Shown: positions 12,501 to 27,500, counted from the first letter of the stretch. The stretch: DNA of 64,000 nt from Eupeodes corollae (GCF_945859685.1 NC_079147.1:261320572-261384571), one strand, 5' to 3'. The notes: a model not told the origin generated them from the letters alone. A program made the numbers and translations.

Positions 12501-15500
12501 GTGCCTGTGCATTTTCGCTCTATGTAGAAATGCGGAAGCTACCTAGCCTAAATACAAAGTAGCGAACATCATCTTTCCTTACTTTTTTTTTATTGAGAAA
12601 ACTCCTAATAAATCCCCTTCTTATGAGCCATTTGAAGCTTATTAACTTTTTACATATATTCAAAAAGGTGTATCAGCCTATAATTTCTTGACTTGTCAAT
12701 CGTTAAAATTTTTAGCATCATCATGAGTTTGATGGCGCTTGGCATGATCTGTCAGTTTGAAATAACACAAACGCAATGCAGTTACAAAACACAGTGAACA
12801 ACAAATAAATAAACAACCAACAATGACGAGCAATCACAAAGTAAAGCTCGTTATAAGAGTGATCCCCCAAAAATGAATCTTTCATTCGTTGTTTATGTTG
12901 TCTTGTTACTCGCTGTTGCGTTGCTGTTTGCTTCTTGCTGCCGCCGCTGCTTTCTATTGCATAACGAGTGAAATTTCATGCGTTACGTAAATATAAAAAA
13001 AAGAAAGACAAACAAAGGAGAGTGAGGAGAATAAATAATAACATGTTGTAGAGCATTTTTATATTGTGTAGATTTCAAGAGGAGAAGAAACAACTCGTCA
13101 ATTGCAATAAAATATAAAAAATAAAAAAAACATTGTACATGTCAATTAACAAAAAAAAAAAACGAAAAGAAACGAAATGAATTCTCCCCCTCAAGCTTCA
13201 TCTGAACTCAACTTTACTCACCGTGTATACCTAACCTACTCGTGTATACCTACAATCATGTGGTTTAGTTTGGTATTGTGTTGGGGACGAACCTTCAAAA
13301 GGTTGTTTACCTCTTGCTCAATGAACTAACTTAAATTGTGCAGCAGCAACACTATATCTCTATCTACATAGCTGCTGTGTAGATTCGACATATGTATGTA
13401 TGCATGTAACTGCACGTTAGTTAGAACGAAGAGCAAGACTCTCATTTAGTCCGGGGTCATTTTGATATACTCTATACTCGTATACAAACAATCAAAAAAT
13501 AAAATCCACCAATACTATTGCAAAAAACCAAACTTCGATACTCGAACTAAATGTGTAGGCATCTCGCTTGCTCATAGAAAAATTTATTGAAAAAATTTAC
13601 TTTCATTTTTCAATGACTTCTAGTTTATAAATACTCGTGATATCTCACTCCAACACACAGCCCCCATATACAACTTATACCCTGAAACATCTGGTGTGTA
13701 TCCCCACGATGAGCTCCGGTCAACGACACCAAATCAACACAACCCATATTACCCCCACACCCCGCACACACAATCAAGAGATGTTTCTCGAAGGTTTTTC
13801 ATACTACGAACATGCATACAGAATGTTTCGCAACATTACACATACGCCATACAGACCGAAAGAGAATGCAACTTGTATTTCGAAATTCGAATTTAATACA
13901 CAAAAAAAATTCTTCGAATTTAAATCGAAAAAATTCTATTGCATTCTCTCGGTACCTATTTGGATTTAGATGTGTTGTCTGTGTGTGTGTGGTGAATTTT
14001 CGAATATGAAATATTTTGCACACTGTGTATTTGGATGTGTCTGTGGTGAGAATGTTGCGAGATGCATATTTGCATGCACCCAATTTTATGACAGTATTTG
14101 TGTGTGATTCGAAGCAAGCAAAAAAAAAAAACAGAACCACCGAGTGCAGCGACACAAATTTAGGTCATGCTCGGTCATTCACTTATGGCTTCAATAAATG
14201 TGAGCTCGCTATTTTTTGTGAATGTATACGCGCCTTTAAATTTGCACTCTGCACTCGATGCAATGTATCTATATGCATATAGAATTTATAGCGATAGCTA
14301 AACTAATTTTGCCTTCTCTTTTCATCATTGGTCATTGCAATTTTTGTTTTAGATTGATACATACTCGTATAAATTTGACATTCCCTTGTATAAAAAAACA
14401 AAATAGTATCTAGTATTAACAATAAATAATCGCACATGACTTCTGACTAGTTAGTTAAAGTAACGATGATGATGAATAATACCCAATCGTTCAAAGAAAA
14501 AAAAAAAAGATGGTGGGAGGTCAATTTTGTAAATTAATTTAGGTTAAACTTTATTTAACTACAAATAACGATACTTACAAAACTCCAATCAACAACAACA
14601 ACAACAAAAACAACTAACCAAGTTTTTATGTAATCGTTTGTTGTTTTGCTATACGAGTTCGTAACGAGTTCATCGAACTCGTTATATGATGGAGGTCTTT
14701 CAGGCCTTCCACTCTTTTCTTTTTCTTTCTTTCTCCACTTTTAAAATGCGTGTAATGGCGAAATGAATGTACGAAGTAGATTATTATAGAAAGATACAAA
14801 AATGTTGTTGGATAAAGTTTTAGTCAAAATAACATTTGTTGTTTTTTTTCCTGTCTTTCTTCAAGTGAAAGTGATACTCAGAGCGATATGACTCGTTACT
14901 TGCTTTTTGCTATAAGTCTATCTTTATGTATATCTAGCTATGTGAGTGTATCTTTGCAGAGCATAAAATTGATAACAATTTCTCGATGACAAAATCTCTT
15001 CATGATGAGGCGCACGATTAGTTTCCCGATTTTGACATCTATGAAAAAAATTAAGGGGGAGGGCTGATGATGATGATGATGGAGGTCTTTTTATAGCTAA
15101 AGTCTGTGGAAACTTGGGTTATTTTCTTCTACCAACTGTCACTGCTGCTGCAGCTACTTATGCACGTTTGGCATTTCCTGATTATTATGATGGCAAAAAA
15201 AGAGCGATGCAGAAACATGCCGTTACGCAATGCAATAAAGCTAGAGATGGGATGCACAACGCTCAAAGATAGTGATGAGCGCAAATTACAAATTATTTTT
15301 TTTTCTGACGAGGGGAATAAATTGTTGTTTGTTTTTTTCTTTTTGTAACTGATTTTTTCTCCAACAACAATATGTTAACTTTCACTTTTCATTTTTAGTT
15401 GTTGGTATATTTCTCGTGAGTTCGAGTTTGCTTGTTTTTGCTCTGGCTCTGGTTTCGTTATTTTTAAGTTGTTGTTGTTGTTGTTGAGCTCTCTGATGAG

Positions 15501-18500
15501 TTATATATTGTATGACTATGGTTGTCCCATTAATAGTTCAACGACTTATGGTGTGTGGAGTTGTTTGTTTTGTATATTTTATTTTTCTTCTTCAGTTCAG
15601 TTTATTTGGTTTGTTTGTTTTTTTTTTTTGTTTTTGTTGTCTTCTTTGATTGTAAAAGACTTATATTGTGTGGGTAATGGGTTAATATAACATTACGCTT
15701 CAGGGTCTACCTACCTACTTTGTAAAATCCGTTTAGAGGATTTATTGCGTTAGCAGCACAGTTTAGTACCCAATAATAATTTTTGGCATAAAAATACTTA
15801 CAGAAAGATGTTATGATGATGAAGTCTAATCGTGATGATGATAATAAGTGTCAAGTACTTTTTTTTAGGTATATGATTTGAAAATGAATATGTAATTTTA
15901 TATATTCGTTGAAATCTAGGCCAAGTGTAGAGTCAAGTAGGTGTTTGATCAGGTTTTAAGTTTTTTTTGTGGCTTTTTTGTAGCTAAATTTAGTGTCAAA
16001 TTGAGGTCACTTTTGAGTGTCATAATGAGTTTTTAAATAACGGAAAAAAGCGAGCAAAGAGCTTAAAATCACAAAATCGGAATGAAGAACTGTTAAGCAC
16101 TTACTTCGATAACGATTAACATTAAAAATTCCAAAATTCGAAAAGAAATGTAATGCCTCAATGGATTCCACTTTTAATAAGAAGAGAATTTCACCTTAGT
16201 ATGGTGAACATTTAAAACAAACCCTTATCCTATGAACCATCATCTCTTTATATTTAAACAGAATGTCGTGAATCATTTTTTTGTAAAATGTAAGTATATT
16301 TTGCCCCCTAGGGAAATTTTTGACATTTCACCTCATTAGTGTCAAAAAAAGGTGAGAACAATCACTTCTAATTCCACCTGACACAAAACCATTAATACAT
16401 CATGTTGAATGCTTCAAACTAAGTATGTAGATGTATTCTGATGTAACTGAGATTAAGAAGAGAAAGGTACTTTATGTCTGTCATTTTTGTAAACCTTCCC
16501 AAGAGCAACAACCTTAAAAAAAATCCATATTTAGAGCAATATTATATCAGTATCAAAATTAAACAAAAAAGAAACAAAAAAATATGAGCTCAATTTTAAC
16601 CTTTATTCTCAAGTGTCACACATTATTTAGATATATTATTGGCAAAGTCACTGAACGTCAATTCGTTCACCTCATTTACTCAAGGCAATCTAAAGCTCAG
16701 TTGCATCAACGGCAACGTAATGAACGCCAACGAACTTTATGGTATATCTACACCTCAATAAAATTTCAGGCAATATATAAAAATGCAATGATTTTTGTTT
16801 TTTTTATTTTATGTTCTAATTTCAATTTTGTTTTGTTGTTTTTTATTTTATTAAAATTTTGGCAATGCATATATTGAAACTCATTTAATGTTATGAATCA
16901 TTTTGTTTATTTTGAAAGACGCATCAAATGTCATAAGAAAATAAAACCTTCCTATAACCGCGTGAACATTGTTTGATTTAAATATGACACATTTTCAATT
17001 AAATGCATCGTCTGTCAAAATGCAGCCATTTTTATTGACAATATGACAATGGAAATCAGCGTCTTGTTACGTGTTAAATAAATAAATTGTTGTACCTTTG
17101 TGCCCTCAATTGCAGTTACAATAATAACAAATCGTATTTATTTAAATTAAAAGAAAACAACAAAAACCAATGAACCTTTTGGTAAGAATTATATGCGCAG
17201 TATAGTTCGTTATTTTTGTAAACATGAACAGATATTTGAATATTCTCGTTCAATTGAAGTTCAAGGTTAGTACATTTTTGTTTTTGTTCTTCTTTTTTTG
17301 TCAGATTGGGGAGCAATGCATTCTGTTTAACTTTTATTTTTGTGTTTCAGTAAGAAAATTTCAAAGTGCACTTTATTCTCATTTTCAAAGAGATGATAGA
17401 AGAGAAAAAAGCTTCAAGATAAGTGCTTTTGAGAGAGAATATTTTAATTTACTCACCACACTTTTCTCAAAGCTTTCGCTGGTGTGGGGAAAAGTTACTT
17501 AAGAGAACAACATCAATACATTTTGCCGGTATTCAACTGATATACATATAATTCTCTTTAAATAATGCGGTGAAAATTCGCATAGACGACAGAGTCCTCT
17601 AGGTTGAATTTCGCACAACACAGGAAAAAAGCTCACAAGAGCATCTCACATTATCTTCCCCATTAATGAAAGCTCTAAACCTCTTTCTGTTTCTGTATCA
17701 AAAGAGCTCCAACACAAACTGAAATTGGTACGAGACGAGTATCTTGTAACTTTAGCTGCTTTTGATATTTCAATCTTTTGTTGACAGTAATTGAGAGCGG
17801 TTATTTCGATGACAACGAACCAATCATTCAACCCTCTCTTCGTTTAAGCGGCTTTTTCTTTCGGGTGTATATTTTTTTTTGTTTGTGAGTGCTTTTATAA
17901 GCCAACAATGAAAATAAAACAACAACAACAACAAATGAAACTCTGCTCCAAAAAAAAGCACACAACAGCATGAGCTGCGAGCGACTAGCGCTTAAATTTT
18001 GAACTACACTCGTCGCTGGTATACCCCAAGTGGTAGATGTGTATAGAGACGGCGGTCTCAGTCTCCACTAACAATTTGTATCTTGTATATATCTCTACAC
18101 ACAATACAATACAATCTGTTTTATTATTACCTATATTCGTAACGTGCTAGCAATTTTTACAGTTAGTCGCGTTCAAGACCTTGTCGAGTTTTGTCATGTT
18201 TGCATTTGCACAATTTAATCAAAGAGAAAAATCATAACAACAAAATATTCAAATTAAATATCAATTCATTTTCACCGTTCTTAAAGTGCATATAAAAAAT
18301 AAATTTAACAACAAATTAACGGTGTGGTGAATTTTCAAAACAAAAAAAAGCAAATATTTTTAAATGAAAACAAGAAAATAATCTTCGACAAACAAGGATT
18401 AACCGGAAAGAAAAAAAAATTATTTATATACAAAAATACCAAAAGTTTATTAAACAAAAAATAAAATAACTAACGCGAAATTTCTACAAAATGAAAAATT

Positions 18501-21500
18501 GTGATGTAAAGAAAGTTCCTTCAACAAGTTTAAATTTTTTCTAAACAAAACAAAAAATTATAGAAAAATTTTTAAATACAAATATTGAATTTTAACAAAA
18601 AAGAAAATAATGAATAATATTTGTGAATTGTTTAGTGAATCAAATAAAAAGTGGAGGTCAATGCAAAAATTAAATTTATCAAAAAGCATACATTTAGACC
18701 ATTAAAAAAAATTAAACAAAGTAAAAAACAAAACATAAACAAAGTTTTTTTAAAAAATAAATTGTACCTGAAAAAGTTAAAAAAAAAAACAAAATAATTT
18801 TATTTCACTGTGATTTTTGTTTAAGTTTTTTTTGTTGTTTGTTAATTTGTTACTAAAGAAAAAAATTAAGAAAATTCACAATAAAAGTGCATTAAGAGGT
18901 GCCAAAAAATTTACATAAATTCAATTTAAATAAAATATAAAAAAGTACTACTTGCCGAAAAGTGAATTTAAAAAAAAAATAATAAACAAGTCACAGTACC
19001 TTTTTGATGCCGTCGCATTATTTAAACAATTAAAATCAAATAAACTGTGGATTATTATATGATTTTAATTTCGTTATTATACAAAAATTAACTCAATATT
19101 TCAATTGACTTGAAAAAACAAAATAGAATTATAAAAATGGAAGAATTACCAATTTTAAAAGGAATACTTAAGGGAAATGTCAACTACCACAATGCACGTA
19201 AGTATTTTCAAATGTTTAACTACCATAAACGAAAAATTCTCCAACTTAACGAAACTGGAGATTTTCCGAAACAAATTTGCCTGATACAAATCAAATTTTT
19301 AACTTAACGAATATTGTTTGCAATTCCATGAAAATATTTACAAATAACTTGAAATGTTCTAAGATATCAAAAAACCATGTTTAACGAATCTGTCAAAAAA
19401 ATTCTTACAATTTTTCATAAGAACTCAATATAATTTCCTAATTTTACAATTTCAATGCTTTTTTTTGTAATACGATGTAATGAAATATCTAGTAAGTTCG
19501 AGAACTTATAATACGAACACATTTTCACCAAACTGAACGAAAAGCTTTCAAAATTTCCCGATATTGAATATCTTCCAAATGTATTATTTTCGTTTTTAAC
19601 AGAAGCGGCGCAATTAGTTTGTCTTGATTTACTTCTTTGATCAATAATTAAAAAAAAATGTGACTTAACGTTCATGTTTAAACTAAGTTTTTTAAAAAAT
19701 AGACTTGACGACATTGCGTTCAGAACTTAACGTTCTTGCATTTAAAGAAATATAAACACTTTTGATGGTAATTTTAGGACTTTTCCACTATTTTGAAAGT
19801 AACAAAAAAGAGCAAAGACTTTAACATCTAACAGTCTTTCCCCAAAATTGGTACAAAAAAGAAATTTTTTGACATTCTTGTCAACTGTCAACTGTCAAAA
19901 AGCAACAAATCGAGTGTCACTAATTTCTGTTCTCTATGTTATATTTGTGTCAAAGTGTAAACGCCCCATAATCCTTTCTCTGACATTTTCCAATCTCAGT
20001 TCCATTTCACTACTTAAAACCCTCGTCAAATCAAACTGTCAAAAACATATGAAAATGTGTGACAATTTCCCCAATACGTATACGAACCTATAGTTGAAAG
20101 GTAGGTAGGTATAGGTGATCTAAATGATTAAAAAGAAATGTATGCCAAAGCGATAACTCTCAACTTTACCTACACACTATATTCAATTCATATCCCCACA
20201 TAAAGCAGTAGTTGCACTTTCTTTTTCATAAAGTTATTTCTACTTTGAACACTACACAGCTGCTGTGGAACCCCCCTCTCTCTCTCTCTTTTTATAATGA
20301 AAGCCATATTGCTTTCGATTTTTGTTATTAAACAGAGTCAGATCGCGATCGTGATCTCAAGAGGGGGGGGGGGTGGTATAGCTCAAAAGCCGACAAAACT
20401 AACTAACTTAACTAACCCACCATAACCTATAAGTTAACATATATAGGCAGAAAAATTAGAGCTCATAATTTATGCACTCTACTCTAAAGCCTGCATGCAC
20501 TAATAATTTTTCTAAACTCCACTTTTATGGTTTTATTTTTTTCTATAAACTTACCTACCTCAGTTGGTATCGCGGTACCTACTTACTCTTTTTTTTTTAA
20601 TTCTCTTTGAAATCAATTTCATTTCGTGCAAAAAGAAAGAAAACAAAAAACATAAATAGCCAACACACTTTTTCGACCTCTTTTAGTGATATTTTCTCTC
20701 TTTCTCTTTGGAATCTTCTTCCTCATATCTGGGGCTTACCATACCTTACCTTACCTACAAAAGAAATGATCATGCTATGCTTTTGCTTATCCAGTAGTAA
20801 GATGTGGGGCTTGAAGCCTTTAAATGCTTGTCTCTACTTGGACCACTATTAATGGGCCGCCGCGCCGCGCCGTTGTCATTCTCTAATTTCTTTCATGTTT
20901 AACACAAATAACAAACAAAAAGAAAATAAGAAAGAAATGAGGAAACTAGGTGGCGCTCTCATTTTCGTTTTCATGCTGTTATATTCTCCATATTGGTTTT
21001 TTGGTCTCGTTTAATCCCATCCATAGACTTTTGTTATTCCGATCATAATAGATACAGTATAGCATTGCATAGAGCCCACACAGCTTGAGGCGTAGACCAA
21101 GTTAATGGGGTTCTTCCAGGTGATGTTTGGCGCGCGTTGAATGTCAGTTTTTGTATTATCAATTTGACACATCAGAGTATCTCTATCGATGAGCTGTCAA
21201 ATTGTAGTGCAATATTGTGTAGCTTTCTCTTTCATTCATTCATCACCATCGTATCGTTTGCATTTTGTTTATGGTTTAGCAAAGAATAAGAAGTATGCTA
21301 CTGTCTCGCATTTTAACTCTCGCACTCTCTTTTTTTTATTTCTTTTTATATTTGTTTGTAGGCCATGACCTCTTAGATTGTTTTCATAAAAATGAAAGAA
21401 AAATAGCCAAGCGCAGCGCATCTCGCACAACTATCCGTATCCATCCAAAGTGAAATTAATAGGATTTTACTTTGGTGCGCGTTGTGAGATAGCTGGTGGG

Positions 21501-24500
21501 CCTTCTTTGATTGACTTTCGATGTAGTCTCAGCCTATAGTGAGTGTTATAAAAGTGTTACACTTCTCACTCGCTGTGTGGCTCCGTTTTGTGTGTTGATG
21601 ATTTTCTCTCTTTGAACTCAAAAAGTCACTGATGAGTGGGAGACAACGAAGACGTCAGACGATCAACGATCAACGTTCAACGATCCCGATGAGTACGATT
21701 TCATTAGAGTTCATGATCGTGATGCGCGTTTTTTTTTCTTACGCGATGAGAAAGAAAGTTCACCCACATTTAGTTTTCTTACAACTTTTGGGCAAAATGA
21801 TTAACGAGAAACCGTCCTCTAGGTGCGCAAGAATGGGAGACTGTTTCTTATTTTCTTAATTTTTTGGAGAAAGTGTAACAGCAGCTTTAATTGAGAGCAA
21901 GGCAATATAAAATATCATTATGCTTGCACCGAAAAGAAGTAAATGAAATGAAAACACAATGATGACCTACTTAAGGGTCTGTTTCTGGGTCTTTTTTAGG
22001 CTGTATTTTTTTGTAGATTGTTTTTGCATGTTGATTCGCTTCTGTGTTGCCGTAAAGTTGTGTGTAAAAAGGAAAACAAAAAAGGCATTTCTTTAAAAAG
22101 GGGACTTGGTCAACTTGGGAAAGACACGAGAAAAAAAACCGTGTCCTTCCCGCTGGCGTATACACAAACTCAGTATGTGTGTTGAAATTGGGAACTCACG
22201 TATTTCTTCCGTCACACCTGGCGCGAAAATATAACTGCCACCGCACCACCTGTCTCATTGATCCTATTTTTTCTCCAATTTAATTTCATATGTCAATTAT
22301 ACGAATGCGAATGTCTTTGATTGTAATTTAGTAACAATTTTACTAATTTTGATGTATTTTTTTGTATATTTACAGCGGTGCGATTTGGTCGTGTGCCGAA
22401 ACGCGAAAAAGCGCGCATCTTAGCTGCCATGCAACAAAGTACACAAAATCGCGGCCAACAAAGGGCGTTAGCCACAGAGCTTGATGATCAACCTCGTTTG
22501 TTAGCCGCTGTATTGCGTGCTCATTTAGAAACGTGTGAATTTACCAAGGAAAAAGTTGCTGCTATGCGTCAAAGGGCACGCGAGTGTCCATCATATTCAA
22601 TGCCTACGCTTTTGGTGAGTAAAATATTTTTCATGTTTTTTTCGTTGATGGTTTTTGAATCATTTATCAAGTCGAGTAGCAAAACTTATACGAATTTTTT
22701 TGTCTTGTCCGATATGAACTTCTGGACGTCAAGGTTGGACTGCATCACCATATACAGTTGATTCGCTCTCTGTCAACACAATTCCATTGTCACTCCCACA
22801 ATCAGTTTTTTATTTTTAATTCGTTTAAACATACGTATGAATGTGCCCTTAAGTTTACTTCCTCTTCTCTGATCGACTGACAAGACCAGACAAGACAGAC
22901 AAAGAGAAAGAGAGACATATAATAATTTGTCCTCAACATTGAGACAACAGAGACGTACGCATATGAACATATAAATGAGAACTCAAGTAGGTGTGTTTTT
23001 GTTTGCTAATTGCCTTATTTCCGGTATTTAAACCGTCATTTTACTTAACTTTAATCGACCTCTGAATTTTGGTTTATTATTATTTTTGTCTTGTTCGATG
23101 ACTTTTGTTAGATTAATTCGGTGCAAGGTGAACTTCTCAAATATATACAATTAAATTTTTGTCCATGGTAAAGTTTGGCAATTTCCTTAAAAACTAATTT
23201 GTGACTTATGAATTGTGAGGAAAAAAAAGTAGACAAACAGAACTTAATGTAATTCAGAGGGACTATATATTCAATTGACATAAAGTTCTCGAGACAATAT
23301 TACAGACAACCTTGACTTTTCTTTTAAATTAAATTCCTGTTTGACGATTATTCCTTTTTTGTATATGTATTTTCTTATGCAAAAAAAAAACACGCCCTCT
23401 ACATGTCATTTAAAAAAAAAAACTACTATCTGTCACTTTGAAGCATTGTGATATGTTTATAAAATTACAGGTGATAGTGGAATGTTGTGCTTTTATGTAT
23501 TTATAACTATTGCGTGCATTTTATATAAAACAACAACAAATGAAAAAAAAAATTAGTAAAACAAGGAAATGTATTTAATAATTTATTCAAATTGCCATTA
23601 AACTGTACTTGAAAATGATAATGAATGCATATTAAAGCTACAGGAAAAAATAATACTTAAACTTACTTACTTGCTTATACTTACTTTGACATTATCACAT
23701 TCGAGGTGAATACGTACTTATATTTTCCTTATTACTCGTTTATATTGACAATTCAAGGTTTTCTTTTTTTATTTTAGTTCTTATTAAGTTGTTATAGAGG
23801 GTTTCTATTGTAATAGAGAGGTTTAATTGTCCTTGACGATAAATAGAAAATAGGTATGAAGTCGTGCATTGGGCGCCATTCGATTGATTTATCAAATATA
23901 AACAGTTAAGTTGGATGCCATTTCATATAAAATATTTAATGAGTTAGTTATTCCTTACATTATTAATTTTTTAATTGCCCTTGATAGTTTGCATAGTCTC
24001 TTTGGACTTTTTTAAGACTCACATTGGGCGCCACTTAAAAATTTGTATGATAATTAGAAAGCGTTTGATTATACGTTATTTTAAAATGATCGCAATTTCT
24101 TTATTGGATTTAAATGCGTTTCTTATGGAACCAAAAACAAGCCACTCTCAAGTTTTGTTGAGCGCCACTTAATTTTTTTTTTGGAAATTAATAATAATGC
24201 ATACAAATTAGTTTAATTTTTTCTTTATAATCAGAAATGTTATCAAGAAAACACCAATAAATTGCGCGCATTATTTTTTTTCTTGAATTGAATAAAATTC
24301 AATCGCAATTTAGTTCCTTTTATCTAATTTTCAATGTCACATTCTATGATATCATCATGCCCCATGCAGACACGCTTATAACACCTCTGTTCAATGTCAA
24401 AGTAGCAATAACAACCATTTAAACCAAACAAAAAAAAGAAATATTAAATTTTGATTCATAGTACTTAAATTAAACACACACAAAAAAAAAAAATTGGTAA

Positions 24501-27500
24501 AAGTTAAGATAAATTTTCAAAGAAATCATAAATATCTAGACGTGATAAAGCAAACAACTTTGTCAAAAAAAAAATCATTAGCACGCACATTAAAACGATA
24601 ATTCCAAACGTGTCTTTTACACCCTCACACTCGCATGATAAAACCCCATAAAAAAATAATATAGGTACCCAAAAATTTAAATCATCCTTTCAAAGTTTGT
24701 ATAATTATGTACGACTTTTTTAGAACCAAAAAACCACCCCAACACCACCAATACCTAACTTATACACGCGTTTTACCACAAAACAACACAAAAACAAAAT
24801 ATCAGCTAGCATCAAGGTTATTTTGTTTACTGTACACTTTCTGTTATAAGAATTAAAGCTTAAACAATAAAAATGATAAAGTATTATTTTTGTTGTTGTG
24901 TGTTCTTTTTTTATTTATTCTACTGGAAAAAATATTCCATGATTCACAACAAATGTCAAGGTTATGTTTTTTTTCTGTCATTTTGATCCCTAAAAATTTC
25001 ACAAAAAAAAAATTGTCCTAACCAAAAAATTTTGTGAAGATTGAAAAAAAAAATTCCGGTCATTTGATCAAAAATCCAACAACAACAAAAATATTACGCG
25101 CCAATCGACCAGAGTCTTTATAACAACAACGAAAAATACGTTAGAAATATGACAACAACAAATATTATAAGAAGTTTTATTTAAATTAATACCAGAACGA
25201 AAGAGCAAAAAAAAATTATCAACGAGCAAAAAGAATACAAAATACAAAATACAAAAAAAAATGGCATACGACCTTGTATCGAGTTATTTTTCAACCTTGA
25301 AATTATAAACGAGCAAAGCAACAGCTAATAATAAAATACATACTGACTAAGACAAGAAATTCTAATAATATAGGTATGTTTGTGTTTAATTCGGACGGAG
25401 TGATGGTGGTGGTGGTGGTGCTAATGGTGTGTATAATAATGATGATGGTGACAACCCCTTGATTACACGACACCAACAATTCCATGCCTAAGATCTTATG
25501 GGGTGAGTTTTACAAAAGGGGTACACCAACGCCACCGCCGCCATTACAGCCACAAGGAGAACTAATACGTAACTGTTATCAGTTTATCAAACATACCATA
25601 AGTACAGTTGGCGCGCAATGCACATTTTTGTATGGTAGAAACTATATCAGTCCATCATCAGTCAACATCAAAACTATAAAAACTGCAACTTTGTTGTGTC
25701 AGTCAGAAAAATTATAACAATATATTCAAAAGCGTCACTTCTTAACCCCCCCCCCCCTCACCTTCACAATTTTAAGGAATGGGAAATAGAAAATAAAATG
25801 CTAAATAAACACACGTGCGCCAACCGATAAACGAAAAACAGTTTAAAATTATATTTTTATTGATCCTCTCCTTATTATTACCGAGAGAGTGAGTGTGTAA
25901 AATAATTCAACAAAATACAAAGCACACACATATTTAAGTAGCCGCAAAAACAAATTTATACACAAAAATCTAAATTTCTAGACAGACGACGTCATTCGTG
26001 AACGACCTTGTGAAATACGAGGAAATCATTTCTGTTTTTGTTAAATAAACGTCTCTCATACACAACACCACACACACACATCCATAGATCACAACACATT
26101 ATATCAGTATATGACAACAACGAACAATGTATTAGTAACACATTCTGACAGTTCAGTTCGTTTAAGTTGTTTAATATTGTATTAAACTTCAAATTAGTTA
26201 AGGTTAAGGTTAAGTTGATGTGATAAAGAGATTCGTTTATCTCCAAAAAAAAAAAAACCAAAGAAACGAACAAAGACAAATACCAGACATTTTGTTTTAT
26301 TAGTATATTTTGAGATTTTTGCCATGACATTGACAGTTGTCAGTAGCGAGCGAGGTAAGGTAGTGTTATTCATACGACACATGTATGGCGTTGGCGTCGC
26401 TGGAACTAAATTTATTATCTCACACTTTACAGTAGTTTAAAGTTAAATTAAATCAAACCAGTAGCGTCTCGTCTGGTCAATGGATATGTACAGTACATTG
26501 TATTAAATTCAATGTCACCTCGCGCTCGCATCATCATCATCTTGAGACCTAGGTAGGCATTGCCAGACAAATGAGAGATGTAGAATAAAAAGCCGGAACG
26601 TCAAAAAGATAACTGCATTAACTGCATACATATTATTGCTTCCTTGTTGGAATTAAAACTGTTCTCCGTCTATCTTTAACATTTACATTCATATTTTGTA
26701 TTTTATTATTCACTATCTATTTGCTGTGCCTCCCTTCACATGTCAGTTTAAGGTATACACCGATGTCGATGTCATTTTTATTGTGAAGGTCAAACAAAAT
26801 CATTGCGCGCAGTTAGTGGCGCTGCGCATTTGCAAACAACAAATAAAAAAAACACACAACAAAGTCAGAGCTTGATTTCTTGATACCTCCATAGGTATTT
26901 GTATTTATCCGTCCAGCTAAGAAAAGGTAGATATTTTATTCCACACACAATATTTTTTAATATTTCACCACACTCAAATTCTCAACTATTTGCCGGTTCT
27001 TCTTTTCTTCTTCTATAATTAAAATTTCATTCAAGGTTATCGCTTGATGCTTAAATACCCCATCAGAAAAAAAAACAATTTCACCAAAATAGCTAAAAAT
27101 ACATAATGGCGGCGCAGATGTTCGTCCATAAGTCAAAGCTAACGGTAGTGGTGGTTGTTGCTAGTGGAATGGATGGCGTTTTGTGTAAACCACGTGGATT
27201 CTAATGTTAATGTGACATGCAAAAAGAAAAAACAGCGTTCTCGTGGTTGTTGAGTTCTAGCACCAAGCAGCGCGTCACATGGCGGACAAGCTAATTGATC
27301 ATTTTCTCTACGAACCCGGTAGTTTAATTACAAAAAGCACCGCTATCGCTACACTCCTCCTCCACATGCACTTTGAAAAGCTAGTTTTCCCCCCACACTC
27401 ACCCACTCTGTTGCGGAGGGTTGCTTTGCTATAGGCTATAGTAGATATACACATTTGAATTCTTCTCACACAAGTTGATAGTTTAAGCTTATAACGCTGC

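Larger units (their letters stand above)
6815..18131 (+). other. Eip75B: E75 large intron, 5' part
   Basis: No coding exon with credible splice sites was found. The stretch holds TGTCAA/TTGACA words (about 6900-7110 and 16000-17050), the TGGCGCCCAA cluster at 9119-9523, three EcR-like palindromes, simple repeats (GACA near 8980, TG near 11850, TAGG near 12130) and A/T runs. A GC-richer patch at 8040-8390 and 8760-8860 could be regulatory, but nothing specific is recognisable. Confidence 0.6.

Noticed and set aside
13637..14282. Overlapping ORFs on both strands at 13.6-14.3 kb
   Set aside because: Several frames are open at once over CA-rich and TTCGAA-rich DNA, a sign of composition rather than coding.
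18655..18667. AGGTCA-A-TGCAAA as a sixth ecdysone response element
   Set aside because: The right half-site has too many mismatches to count with the other five, though it resembles the hsp27-type left half.
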